Source: Hofstenia miamia (Eukaryota; Xenacoelomorpha; Acoela). From it: a stretch of 64,000 bases of DNA. The notes under the pieces were generated by a model. That model was not told the origin of the DNA. It searched no databases and saw only the letters and a program-made list of their open reading frames with translations. How positions within the stretch are numbered: position 1 is the first letter of the stretch; each line of letters begins with the position of its first letter. The translations under genes were made by a program, and so were the position numbers. Location of the stretch: assembly GCA_004352715.1 (NCBI GenBank), contig SCFE01000003.1, positions 96,889 through 160,888 on the forward strand, read 5' to 3'. Below are positions 1 through 11,291 of this stretch, piece after piece.

Positions 1-811
1 TAAAAATTCCTACTTGCAAATATTTTATTCTTGAATTCAACGAGAAATACGTATTGAAAATGTATTTACTTCATTTGTACCAGAGACAGTGATTGATAAA
101 TCGTTTTACTTTATTAACATTTTAGTTTTGTAGCATCTTTCATTTACATACTTGTATAAATTGGGACAAACATGTTGTAATAATAATTGAGATTGTTTTC
201 CAACTTGTGAAAAAATTCTAGTTTTATATGATTTGAAAGTGTTTTATTGAATTGTTAAAGTGATTTGGATTTCATGTTTGATATATAACAATTTTTACGA
301 TTGGATACATTTTGACATTTGAACAACAGATAAAAAATTACGTACAGCAGCATAATGGAATTTTACATGGTTGTACTATGTTTATAATTTGTTACATTTT
401 GACATTTGAACAATGGCCATTGATAAACTATGTTGACATTATTAAAGCATGCAACTTTATACATAGAGCTGATTAACGGAATTTCACATTGATGAAAGAA
501 CTACCCTGAAAGATTCTAAACCTTTTGGTAAGCTATTTTTATAATTAAATGTCAGATATTGTTTTGATTCTTAACGCTTTTTTGCAATATTATATCTAGT
601 TAGTTTTACAGATATTTCTTTTAAAAACGTAATCAATTTTATTTTTAAACAATAGAATGCAAACAAATGTGTTTGCCAACAGTACATATTACAATGATGT
701 CAGAGATACACAGACAGCCAAAGTACACAATTACATCATATCCATGACAGACAAGCCCTCCAGGGTCAACGGTAAAAAATATCAACGTGCTTTACTCGGA
801 TTCATACTACT
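1..811 (+). repeat. Polinton terminal inverted repeat, right end (copy A)
   Basis: This segment matches, in the same orientation, the right arm at 15151-17063 and, as reverse complement, the arms at 6963-8460 and 12017-13840. It lacks about 570 bp present in the longer arms; the junction is near 640. The match stops at the end sequence CATACTACT (803-811), the reverse complement of the AGTAGTA start of the other arms. Six bases that could be a target duplication (aatacc) follow. Since the other end is not in the window, this is read as the right end of a second Polinton lying off the left edge. The short ORF inside it (657-887) is not considered coding. Confidence 0.75.
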
Positions 812-1341
812 AATACCAACCAACAGACAGTCAGTTTGGCAAAGACTCGCTACAAATGACTTGGTACTAAGGATGGGATCCGGATAGTGAATTTGATATA
901 CCAGATAATTTACCGAATACCGGATCATTAGACGAAATTTAATTTAAGATTTATTAGCCCTCTAGTGGATGAATTTAGTAGTGTAGATGAAAAATTATTT
1001 TGAAATTAAATTGACTTCATTTTACCTCCATTTCTGTTTGAAATCAAAGCTACCATGACTCATTACGAAAACACTCTAAGTGTGAGAGTTCAATGACTTA
1101 TATTTGTATATGTTTTTTTTCAGAAACATATTAAGGATGGAAGCCTATCATTTCTATATTCTTGGTTATTAATATTAGTACTTTAAAAAATTCAAACTCA
1201 AATTCTTCTCTGAACCTTGAACTTTAGCAATAACAAATATTTCTTTGAAAATCAATATACTGTAATTATATTGTAGTTTTTTGTCGAATTAACTTACTGC
1301 CAATAAACAGTAGAAAGTAGAAACAAATGGTGGCTTAATAC
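812..1341. other. Intergenic, no gene seen
   Basis: AT-rich sequence directly after the Polinton end. No open frame, RNA gene or repeat was recognised. Confidence 0.6.
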
Positions 1342-2341
1342 NNNNNNNNNNNNNNNNNNNNNNNNNNNNNNNNNNNNNNNNNNNNNNNNNNNNNNNNNNN
1401 NNNNNNNNNNNNNNNNNNNNNNNNNNNNNNNNNNNNNNNNNNNNNNNNNNNNNNNNNNNNNNNNNNNNNNNNNNNNNNNNNNNNNNNNNNNNNNNNNNNN
1501 NNNNNNNNNNNNNNNNNNNNNNNNNNNNNNNNNNNNNNNNNNNNNNNNNNNNNNNNNNNNNNNNNNNNNNNNNNNNNNNNNNNNNNNNNNNNNNNNNNNN
1601 NNNNNNNNNNNNNNNNNNNNNNNNNNNNNNNNNNNNNNNNNNNNNNNNNNNNNNNNNNNNNNNNNNNNNNNNNNNNNNNNNNNNNNNNNNNNNNNNNNNN
1701 NNNNNNNNNNNNNNNNNNNNNNNNNNNNNNNNNNNNNNNNNNNNNNNNNNNNNNNNNNNNNNNNNNNNNNNNNNNNNNNNNNNNNNNNNNNNNNNNNNNN
1801 NNNNNNNNNNNNNNNNNNNNNNNNNNNNNNNNNNNNNNNNNNNNNNNNNNNNNNNNNNNNNNNNNNNNNNNNNNNNNNNNNNNNNNNNNNNNNNNNNNNN
1901 NNNNNNNNNNNNNNNNNNNNNNNNNNNNNNNNNNNNNNNNNNNNNNNNNNNNNNNNNNNNNNNNNNNNNNNNNNNNNNNNNNNNNNNNNNNNNNNNNNNN
2001 NNNNNNNNNNNNNNNNNNNNNNNNNNNNNNNNNNNNNNNNNNNNNNNNNNNNNNNNNNNNNNNNNNNNNNNNNNNNNNNNNNNNNNNNNNNNNNNNNNNN
2101 NNNNNNNNNNNNNNNNNNNNNNNNNNNNNNNNNNNNNNNNNNNNNNNNNNNNNNNNNNNNNNNNNNNNNNNNNNNNNNNNNNNNNNNNNNNNNNNNNNNN
2201 NNNNNNNNNNNNNNNNNNNNNNNNNNNNNNNNNNNNNNNNNNNNNNNNNNNNNNNNNNNNNNNNNNNNNNNNNNNNNNNNNNNNNNNNNNNNNNNNNNNN
2301 NNNNNNNNNNNNNNNNNNNNNNNNNNNNNNNNNNNNNNNNN
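1342..2341. other. Assembly gap (1,000 N)
   Basis: Exactly 1,000 undetermined bases, the usual placeholder for a scaffold join of unknown size. Confidence 0.99.
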
Positions 2342-2984
2342 GGATTACTACCGAATAACGTGAAATTGATTCGTCATGCGGCAGCCAATCAAATTCCGAG
2401 AGTTGTTCTTTGAAAATGTTCCCTCACAGCCCGAAATATTGAAATTTACCTCAAAAATCGTTGATTTTTGACAAAAAGCTGCCATAAATTGACCAAAAAA
2501 CTAGCAAAGTCAATGAGTGCTTTGATGGTTCTATGGAATCTTAAGGACATTAACACTCATATTCTCAGAGTTGTTTTTAAAAATGTTGCATACTTTAGAA
2601 GAAATTGCACAAAATAATATTTCCTAATGTATTAAGATAGACTATATTTAGCACTTTCGAGCGCCATCTGTCGGGATAAAGATTTTTCAACAAAAAATAT
2701 TTCGTCTAATGAATATATTGTTCAATTAATACTAGGGCAACCAGAAATATGATTTTAAAAAAGCAAAATATGACCTTATTTTTATGATAAAATATTACGG
2801 AATTTAGTTATATATGAATATCCATTTTTCAAAATGATATATAACGTTTTTCCATTACTGAGAATAAGATATAAAACAAATACAAAAAATTATTTAATGA
2901 AAAGTTAATTTCTTAAACCAACTACTTCACTAAATAATAACAGCACATAAATGTCAATATATTGTTGTGGTTAAAATTTCTTGT
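2342..2984. other. Intergenic, no gene seen
   Basis: No coding signal was found. The sequence is AT-rich and may be the flank of the transposase remnant that follows. Confidence 0.5.
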
Positions 2985-3330
2985 CATAGGCTAAGAGTTT
3001 TCTTAGTATAGAATAGAATAGAGAAACATCTCTCAACTGCTGCCGATGATGCTTGACATTTTGGTAACTTGTCGTACAATTCTGATTAAATGTCCATCCC
3101 CTTTCCCTCCAATATACTATAATGATTATAGCAATGAAACCGGTATTTTCTAATCATGACTTGAAATTGGCGATTATTTCACAGGTATCATTTCAAAGAT
3201 CAAGGATGAGAGTAATAACATCTGGTGGAATTTTAACTCTGTCAAACATTGAATAACTTTGACTTTTTATGATGCAGCATTAATTAAAGCAATTAGATTG
3301 TGAACCGTAATATATTTTGCCTGAATAGGT
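2985..3330 (-). pseudogene. hAT transposase C-terminal remnant
   Basis: Read on the minus strand, about 3070 to 3000 encodes LPKCQASSAAVERCFSIL. This is the signature of the C-terminal dimerisation region of hAT-superfamily DNA transposases (a proline, then SSAAVER-F-S). It runs into a stop a few residues later. Upstream sequence to about 3330 is full of stops and only weakly protein-like. This is a decayed copy and cannot make a transposase. Assignment to hAT rests on the motif only. Confidence 0.6.
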
Positions 3331-3830
3331 ATGGTACAATTCTGCAACTCATGTGCTTTGCAGAATCAATGAAATAATAATGTATATAGTTCCTTAGTTA
3401 TTGTTTCAGCTGCCAGCATATAAGGCTAGTCCTAGAAACGCGTTTACCAGTGGGTTGGGTCAGGTCAAGAATTAGCTTGCAATTAAACTTCTCGGAGGTT
3501 GGGCGAGGAAGTACCTTAATTGACATTTAATGAACATAAATGTATTATTTCAAATGATTTAAAGCAGTCACAATCCAGTATTAATTGTGTTAAGTTTTTG
3601 TTTTAATTTTAATGAAACTAGGCCGCGATGATTTCTCACGAAGCAGATGATGCTCACGCGCACTCTTAAAACATTTACGAACTCCTCGCTATCACCATCC
3701 GCAAATCACTACTTTTTATTCATGAATTGTTAAAGAAATTCATTTTTGATGAAGAAAAGACAAATCATACGCACACATAGCAACCCAGTCTTAATCTGAT
3801 GTTAAAAACGCCTCCCCATGACCACTGCTA
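3331..3830. other. Intergenic, no gene seen
   Basis: No gene was recognised. A slightly GC-richer patch near 3430-3660 may be further transposon debris. Confidence 0.5.
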
Positions 3831-3833
3831 AGA

Positions 3834-4508
3834 TTGATTAAGCCCGACTTCTTAATCTCAGGATCGTCAATGTATAGCGCTAACCACATCATCGATAATC
3901 ATAAAATCACTGTGCACTCTTCTTCAGGAGCTACAATTGAGGAGCTCACGCGCGTTATTAAACAGCACCCGAAAGAAGAGATTGTCAAAAAATTCTCATT
4001 CCATTTGTCGCAATGATATAATGCAGAACAAATCGGATTTTACAGAAAAGTATTCAAATTTATTTGAAGCTGTTAAGACTACTTTTGAAAACACACAAGT
4101 ATTTCTTGTTCATTCGTGTTCAATCGCCACCTCAACAGTAAAGCATTCGAACTGAACACCCTTCTGCACCAAAACGCCAAATCACTAGGATACATTGTTT
4201 CCCCAATGCTTTTCGCATGCGACAACATTCACTTTTCTAAGGCTGGTTATGCAACTCTTGCAAAACTAATCAAAGAATTCTTTGGTGCCCCTCAATCCGC
4301 ACGAGCTTTTTTTCACAAAGCTCAAAGCGCAAACCGCTCCTTCTATGCACCAACTAATTATTGCCACTTTCTAATTAATCAGCCGCAACAAAAATCGCCG
4401 ACTTACGTTCACTTATACTCAGAAGTTGCCGCTTTACCGCCGCAGTTATCAGCACGAGAAATTTCACAGTTAAGAAATTTACTACTTTTATCTAACAATC
4501 CATATTAA
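3834..4508 (+). pseudogene. LINE ORF1 with SGNH/GDSL-esterase-like domain (CR1/L2-like), frameshifted
   Basis: Three overlapping frames (3834-4016, 3937-4155, 4116-4508) together resemble the esterase-bearing ORF1 of CR1/L2-type non-LTR retrotransposons. The first frame has an ISGSSM segment corresponding to SGNH block I, with the catalytic Ser in a G-S-S context, followed by SSSGATIEEL. The third frame has LFACDNIHFSKAGY, where D-x-x-H matches block V with the catalytic Asp and His. The C-terminal 60 residues are low-complexity and rich in Q and L. At least two frameshifts separate the pieces, so it is dead. The endonuclease of the same element follows on the same strand after about 100 bp. 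Confidence 0.6.
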
Positions 4509-4613
4509 TTTACTATGTAAAGTAATTGTAAAATCCAGGTTAAGAATACGTCTGCATCTCACTGAAATGAAATTTCCTCTTATGATAAGCTTTAAAAATG
4601 CCTCTTCTTTGCC

Positions 4614-5340
4614 TTGATATTATTTTATCTTCTCTCTGCACAGAGAATAGAAAAAAATCTGCATCCTAACATTTTTTATGAAACATTTGCCTCAAAAGTA
4701 AACACCACTAATTCGATTAATTATGTCCACATAAATTTTCAGAATCTGGCTGCTAAATACCACCAATTCAGACAGTTTATGGCAAATTTCCAAAATGAAA
4801 CAATCATAGGAATTTCAAAAACTTGGTTGTCTAACGATTACCCTTATTCAAATTGGTCATTGATAGTTCGATTTACAAATTTTTTCTTAGGGATAGAACT
4901 TTAAATAATTTCTTAGATAAGGTCAAAGATGGCGGTGTCTTATTCCTTGTTCCCAAAATATATCATCCAAAATTCCAACATAATATCGCAAATTGTAATT
5001 CTAAATTTGAAAGTTTTTGGATTGAATTAAAAAATCCAATTAGAACCTCACATTACAAAAAACAATTATTCAATGTGTGGTATTGCCCTTCAAAAAAGGA
5101 TATGACAGAACTTATCAAGCAAATAGAAAATGAATTATCTATCGCTTGTGCTGAAAATAAGGATGTTCTTTTACTGTGAGATTGGAATATTAACTATCTT
5201 GTCGACTCTGAAAAAGCAAAATTAGATTCTTTACTAAATTCGTATAATTTGAATTCTGCAAACACAAAAATCCCCACTAGACTTACTCATAATTCTCGGA
5301 CAATAATTAACTACATCGTTATATTTTTGATAATCCGTGT
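4614..5340 (+). pseudogene. LINE ORF2 N-terminal apurinic-type endonuclease, broken
   Basis: The frame at 4614-4904 contains a typical start of a non-LTR retrotransposon AP-like endonuclease: an I-N-F-Q-N-L-A-A-K segment, then IIGISKTWLSNDYP, the Glu/Asp-type S-E-T-W-L motif with E replaced by K. A second frame at 4853-5179 continues the domain. Just past its stop at 5177-5179, the same frame gives DWNINYL, matching the G-D-F-N motif of the family, and then a PTRLTHNSRT-like segment near 5270-5300. Several stops and a frameshift make it inactive. It lies head-to-tail after the esterase-like ORF1, supporting one element truncated near 5340 by the opposing LINE fragment. Confidence 0.65.
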
Positions 5341-5384
5341 TCTTCTTATTTATTGTAAATGCTCTTTCTGTTCGTAGAAGAAGA

Positions 5385-6590
5385 AGAAGAAATATCTATA
5401 TTCAGAAATTGTTTGAACAATAAAGAATACTGATAACAATTCTGAAAGCGTCAAGAAAAGAAATACAAACAAAATTAAATAAAAAAAACAAAAATACTTA
5501 CAAGTAGTAATGATAATTAACTTGGGTTATGGCGATGTTAGTTTCTATTAATAAAGTAATCAGGATTGTAGAATTTATAACCTGGCCACTTCAGTCTTTT
5601 TATATTAAAGGTGCAAAAGTATTTTTTAATATCAATCTTAAAGTTTTTTAAAGTATTTATTTGTTTGATGTATTTTGGTAATTCATTTCATATATTTATA
5701 GCTGTCTTTAGAAAAGAGTTTTTCATTATTCCCTTCTTATACCTAAATGATTCAATTAAATCCGTTCTTTTGCTTTGTTTATTAATTATTATAATTTCGG
5801 AAAGAAAGTCATTTCTATTGGGAAAGTATTATTAATTATTTTGAAGAATGTCTTTAAGACATCTATATAGATATAGCATTGTGGATATAGAAATAAGTTT
5901 GAGATTTTTCTGTATTCATTATTTTTATTAAAGCTATGATTATTTTCTGCTACTTTGATAGCCCAATTTAGCTGTGCCTGGAATTTTCTGAGGAATTTTT
6001 TGTTTATATCTGTGTAGAGTATATTTGCATCGTTGAAATGACTTAATACTAGAATATGAATTAATTGAATTTTTGCTTTAGTTGGAAGTTTTTGAGAAAC
6101 TAAGTTAATTGCTTTAATTGATATGGCCATTTTTCTAATAATATGATTTAGTTGCTTTTTAAAATTTAAATGTGAATCGAAAATAATTCCAATGTATTTA
6201 AAGGACTCAACTTACTTTATATGAATGCCATTAAAATTAAGTTTATATTGTAAAATATCAGTAGATGCAGAATTTCACTTAACAATGCAGAATTGAGTTT
6301 TTAAAGGATTCACTCAGCCTTAAGGAAGCAAAATATTTAGTGATAAAAGTACAATTTTTTTCGAGAGTTTGAATGGGTTTCTCGGGATATTTTTTAGAAT
6401 GAAATAATATTGTATCATCGGCATATTGTATAAAGTCACATGTTGTTAAATCGGACAAATCGTTTATGTAAATATTAAATAGTAAGGTACCCAAAATTGA
6501 TCCCTGTGGGACTCCATTTTTAGTATAAACCCAATCTGAAAAAGATTTATTAAGCTTTACTCGTTGCATACGATTAAGATAAAATAAAAT
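5385..6590 (-). pseudogene. LINE reverse transcriptase and 3' end (CR1/Jockey-like), 5'-truncated
   Basis: On the minus strand, 6569-6279 encodes GVPQGSILGTLLFNIYINDL followed by QYADDTILF, the RT palm motifs including the YADD catalytic pair. The ORF at 6130-5789 continues into the thumb region (LIHILVLSHFNDANILY). Near 5770-5620 the reverse frame reads as the usual LINE C-terminus (S-F-L-K-T-A then W-N-E-L-P). The copy is 5'-truncated at about 6590 and ends near 5385 next to a GAA-rich tract. Stops and frameshifts between the pieces make it dead. A second, shorter copy of this 3' region lies at 36140-36660. Confidence 0.75.
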
Positions 6591-6594
6591 AAGA

Positions 6595-6962
6595 TAAGAT
6601 ATTCTTTATTCAGATAAATATTAACAATTAATAACTGGTAATTTATCTGCATAGCTTTGAAAAATATACAATCATACATAATACATACAAAACAAAAAAT
6701 AACTTTACAATAAATCTACCAGGCTAGGGAAAAATTACTATTGAGAGATTTCAAGTACGGGTTGTTGAGTAATCATAATTGTAAAATTTATATCCTAGTC
6801 ATGATTTACCTGAGATATACTGTTGTTTAAGTTAAATTTTAATTTGCCTTTTAAAAACGCTTAATTTTTCAATGTTTTCTATTTCTTTAGGCAATGAATT
6901 CTAAGTTCGGATAGCGGTATTAATGAATGATTCTTTCATAATTTTTTTATATCTAATACATG
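6595..6962 (-). pseudogene. LINE 3' end cut by Polinton insertion
   Basis: On the minus strand, near 6950-6830, the frame reads SFINTAIRT, a stop where Trp is usual, then NSLPKEIENIEKLSVFKRQ. This is the standard end of a CR1/Jockey-type ORF2. The 3' tail (RC of about 6595-6640) is an A/T-rich TAAGA-like stretch. The coding part ends abruptly at the Polinton terminus at 6963, so the Polinton probably inserted into this LINE. The rest of the LINE was not found at the other end of the Polinton, whose right terminus has eroded. Confidence 0.55.
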
Positions 6963-8460
6963 AGTAGTAAGAAGCCGAGGCAACGACGTGGTACATTTGA
7001 CTTTTTGACCTTGACGGAGATGTCTGGCGTGGCTATGATGTAATTGTGTACTTTGGCCGTCTGTGTATCTCTGACGTCATTGGAACATATTCTCTTTTGT
7101 TATAATATTTGTTGGCAAATACATTTGTTTGTAGTCTATTGCTNGGAATTACATAATTAATAAGTCGAAAATCCCATGAGATTAGAATTGTTGCAATCTA
7201 TTTTGTTCAAAATGTAACCAATTTTTTTCCTTGCTTATTTACGTGGACTAACTTAGCTGACATGTTTTATTTTCTTTACATACTTCATACTTTCATTTTG
7301 TTAATGTATCTGACTCACTTATTTATGTGGCTTAATTTAGTTTACATACTTGTTTTTTTATTAACATACATGACATTGGAAAATACCACATTAATTTAGT
7401 TTATATGTTTATTTTACATACTTGTTTTATTTGGTAAAATTTAATAACAAATGTTTGAATCAGAGAGATAATAATACTTGTTAGAAGTGTAATGGCTTAT
7501 TTCAATAATAAAGCAAAATAATTTTTCGGAAAAATCAAAAACTAGTTTATGCAAAAACTCGCAATTTCTAATATTTAATAATCGTATCTGGTAAAGCCCA
7601 CATACGTGTTTAAGACAAGACAAAAATGTAATTTATTCTACGCTTTGCTTATAATGACCATATATATCACACTATTAAATTTGTCTATTGTGTTAGTTTA
7701 TCATCATTGTTGGGATGGGAATGATGTAGGAAACAAACGCAATGTGTATTTGCACATTATGAATTTCACATGGTAGTATCTAAATTAATGGTTAATAAGC
7801 AAGTCATTATTAAAAGCACATGACAATTAACGTTTAAAAAAATTCAATTAAAATGTGTATTAACAAACAAAGGACGTTTCTATTTATGATAAAGTATATA
7901 ATTTATTTAACATCAGACTGCAAATTCGCAGCAATTCATTAAAATAAAATTGATTACGTTTTAAAAGAAATATCTGTAAAACTAACTAGAGATAATATTG
8001 CAAAAATTGTTAAGAATCAAAACAATATGTGAGATTTAATTATAAAAATAGCTTAACAAAAAGTTTGAAATCTTTCAGGGTAGTTCTTTCATCAATGTGA
8101 AATTCCATTAGACAGACTGTGTAGAAAAGTTGCATGCTTTTATAATGTCAACATAGTTTATCTATATGCCCTTATTCAACTGTCAGAATGTAACAAATTA
8201 TAAAAACAGTACAGCCGTGTAAAATTCCATTATGCTGTTGTGTGTACAAAGTTGCATCTCTCTACAGACAATTGTTAACATTGCGTAATTTGTTATCTAT
8301 TGTTCAACTGTCAAAATGTATGCAATCATAAAGATTGATATCTCCCAAACATGAAATCACTTTACAATTATAATAATTAAATAACAATTTCAAATCATAT
8401 AAAACTAGAATTTTTCACAAGTTGGATTATTACTACGTAAATTGGTTATTAATACATAAC
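6963..8460 (-). repeat. Polinton left TIR (copy B)
   Basis: This is the reverse-orientation match to 1-811 and 15151-17063 and a same-orientation match to 12017-13840. It starts AGTAGTAAGAAGCCGAGG at 6963. The six bases before it, tacatg, could be a target duplication, but no partner was found. The inner edge is at about 8460, immediately beside the 3' end of the penton-like gene. ORFs inside are not considered coding. One undetermined base lies at 7144. Confidence 0.75.
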
Positions 8461-8462
8461 AT

Positions 8463-9230
8463 TTAAAAATAACAAATAACTTCTTTTATTCTACATTTTA
8501 AATCAATACTGCTATTATCATTGAAATGAATGAGCTCACCATTTGATGCATGGAAGCTAATTGTAATTCTATCAATGAATGACTTTGAAGTTGGTTTATA
8601 AATTATATGAGTCTTTTCATAATTGATGAATGGTTGATCATTTACACTATATACTGTGAATAAGGGTATTTGATCCAATAACGGGATACTACCACTCTGA
8701 CAATGTTGACAAGTAACTATATTGGTATAAATTAAAATATTATGCAGTCCATTTAAAATATCAAAACTATATTTAGCAGTGTTCAAACCATTGACTATTC
8801 AATAGTGACGATCAAACCCCAAAATTTCACCTACCTGATTTAATTCAAATTCATAAGCATTTTCATTTTTTATGACTACTCTTTTGCTCAAGATTTCAAA
8901 ATCAAAATTGTGAAAAAGTATTAAATAGTTTTTCAAAACATTTTTCGTCATTTGTTTCAGATTTAACAACCGTCAATTCAATTTTCATTAAGACTTGGTT
9001 AACAAAGCTACACATCTATCTTTTTCACATGGACGCCCTTCACATAAACACCCTTTTATTTCCAATTGTGTCGATAAAACTCCACGATTGATCTTGTATA
9101 TTATTGAATCCTATGGGAAATGTGATATTTAGCAAAGTCACATGAGAAGCATTATATATTGATCTTTCCAAACATGTAGTAAAACAATTGGCATATCACA
9201 AAAGTGTATAAAATTATAAATTTTGATGAT
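8463..9230 (-). pseudogene. Penton-like minor capsid protein (single jelly roll), frameshifted
   Basis: The last gene of the block ends 3 bp inside the left TIR edge. The C-terminal frame (8786-8463, about 107 codons) shows the layout of the Polinton minor capsid protein. It has a LHNILIYTNIVTCQ strand, a variable loop, a segment ending FIDRITISF, then NGELIHFNDNSS and a final strand at the stop. Further upstream, minus-strand frames near 8900-8800 give YEFELNQVGEILGF, and near 9130 they give ITFPIGFNNIQDQSW, corresponding to the central and N-terminal strands of the family. At least two frame changes and an in-frame stop separate the pieces. The family role would be a pentameric capsid vertex. 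The start is uncertain. Confidence 0.65.
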
Positions 9231-9275
9231 GCTACTTATACAAAACATTTTGTACATGTAAAATAAACAAAGTGA

Positions 9276-9711
9276 CTATGAATACATAAATCTATTAAGC
9301 CCATCACTACACAAAAAGTCATTAACAAATGGTAAATCAGTAAGTACAAATATTTCGGGTATACTGTTGAAAAATAAAAATGCACAAAAAATACAATAAG
9401 CACCACAAACTGGCAATATCCCCTGCAACTTAGTTTTTCGATCACCTTCATACACATGGAATCCAGGATACATAGTTAGAGAGTAATGTTTAATATTGGG
9501 GTATTGGTTTAGTGGACAACCAAGAGAATCCTTGAATATTAAGTTCCCACTTGCATCTTGTATAATCAACAACCAATGGGTTCTGGGCTTGCATTACAAA
9601 TTAGAAAAGAGTTTTGCACAAGGCTTGGTCATATGCACAGTGTACACTTAAAAAACGCCAACGTAGTGATGGGATTTGGAGAATAATACGTCTAATTTCG
9701 TCAGCATACAT
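9276..9711 (-). pseudogene. Adenain-like cysteine protease (maturation protease), frameshifted
   Basis: The first ATG at 9711 opens a frame with a hydrophobic N-terminus and RWRFLSVHCAYDQAL, typical of the start of adenovirus-type maturation proteases in Polintons. After a TAA stop and a frame change comes THW, with the His codon at 9578-9576, then IIQDASGNLIFKDSLG, containing the acidic residue of the triad. Further on comes GILPVCGAYCIF, holding the nucleophile Cys in a C-G-x-Y-C context. The order His, Asp, Cys and the spacing fit the family (roughly 145 codons left). The gene would cleave capsid precursors. It lies directly upstream of the penton-like gene. Clearly non-functional as it stands. 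Confidence 0.75.
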
Positions 9712-9751
9712 TAAACATTTAAATAACTGTAGAGTTCATTATACCTAAACT

Positions 9752-9976
9752 TCACACATATCCAAAACAATAAAGACGGCACATGACACAAAATTGTAAA
9801 TTACACCAAAACCTGTAAAATATCAGATATCCATTGCCAATTCCAAATTCTCTTTTAACAAAGCCATAACTATCATGGTAAATTGCATGAAGTCTAAAAA
9901 GTTTTGACCATTTCAACAGCAAATGTAGTCTAGAATTATTTATGCCAATAAGTCCACCATAGGGGTTCATTTGCAA
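9752..9976 (-). pseudogene. Unrecognised ORF in the virion-gene block
   Basis: A 74-codon open frame with an aromatic, glycine-rich middle (HAIYHDSYGFVKREFGIG) and a hydrophobic C-terminus. It sits between the capsid and protease genes, on the same strand. I do not recognise it. A weakly protein-like stretch at 11880-11290 on the same strand could be the 5' part of the same gene, separated by the insert-like block at about 10020-11290. Confidence 0.35.
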
Positions 9977-10019
9977 AATTCTTTCAACACCAACGTTATG
10001 TATACAATTTTTTTGTAGT

Positions 10020-11290
10020 TGTAATAAAATTGGAATTTTATAAATTTCTTGAAGTCAAAGCTGCTTGGAAAAATTTTAAATTATTAAATTTATTTTTCGT
10101 AAATTTAATTCTGAAAAGGGGAATTATAAATTGATTTTTTCTTAAATTTAATTTGATGAAAAATGGAGTCTTAATGGAACCTTGCTTTGTTGAATTTTTA
10201 TTTTACCAAAACTGTAAGAAGTTTACCATATTGTAAGTGCTAATTGCTTGGAAAAGAGAAGCTTAAGAAACCTTTTAAGTGAATAATGAGCTAATTTCAA
10301 AGACAAAGAACCAAATAACTAGAGGCCCCTTAAAAACGAAGAGAAGAGTGATTGATGTGACATTAAACTCTCAGATTTGCCCAAATGTCAATCTAATTCT
10401 GGAATGAAAAAGGATATCCAACCAGAAGACAGTGATGTATGAAAAGGGGTATAAAAGACAGGTGAAATAGAGAGAAAGGCCCCCTCGCTGAGAAGTACAG
10501 TGAAAATTTGACAAAGACTTCTTTACACATTTGTAACAATGATCTTGGTTACAGATCTCTTTTGTTGATCTCGTCTAGAGTTAAAACAGATTCAGAAGCT
10601 ATTTCATCCTGCAGTTTTTATACCCATCAGGTAAAGTTTTGCACTTGAATCTAGACTCTTTAACATTGGAAGTTTTATTGGGTCTTAAATATAGTTGATG
10701 ACTTAAGTTATTCAAATTTGTTGTTGGTACTTGTTTAAATATTCTCCTTTTTTGTAAAATATATCATTTGAGAGTGCCTTGTGTTTTGATTTTAATTTAC
10801 TTTTGAAAGAGTAAACATTTCAATAACATTAACAATAAAATTAAGACAGCTTTCAGAAAGACACTAAGTATTGAGTCTGTTGAAATAAAAGTTCTCTTTG
10901 GTTTTCAGTATTAAAAGCAAACTCCATGGGAAAATACTAAATGCGAGTGACTTAAGTAACTGATTCTCTTAAGGGGACTAACAAGTAATAGAGGAATTGC
11001 AGTTAAACACCAGCATCTTCTCTCTGTGTGTGTTACTTGTTTTAGAAACTCTTTAAACAGAAAGTGTTTTAAAAATAGATTAGTGAAAGAGAAACACTTA
11101 AATAAATTGTGTTCTTTTTACAATAGTTTAAAACCGTCTTTGTAATGAAATACCATTAGGGAAACTTTAGAAAAAGTAAGACCGCAAAAACGAGCAGCTA
11201 TATCACATAATTTCATTCAGCTTAATTCTTTTCTTTCAGGGAACACCTTTCTCTTTTAACCAAAATCGTTTGACTCTTTTGTGTGCTAAA
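10020..11290 (+). other. Block interrupting the Polinton; possible solo LTR or similar insert
   Basis: This 1.27-kb block has no coding signal but has promoter-like composition on the + strand. A strong TATA box (ggggtataaaagacagg, 10446-10462) is followed by a GC-richer, purine-rich leader, and AATAAA words lie downstream (for example near 10885). It separates two stretches that may belong to one gene. This would suit a solo LTR. However, I could not define TG...CA ends or a short target duplication, so the call is tentative. Confidence 0.25.
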
Positions 11291-11291
11291 A

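Noticed and set aside
10020-11290. Full LTR retrotransposon
   Set aside because: No gag/pol signal, no second LTR and no resolvable TG...CA ends; only a tentative solo-LTR-like note was kept.
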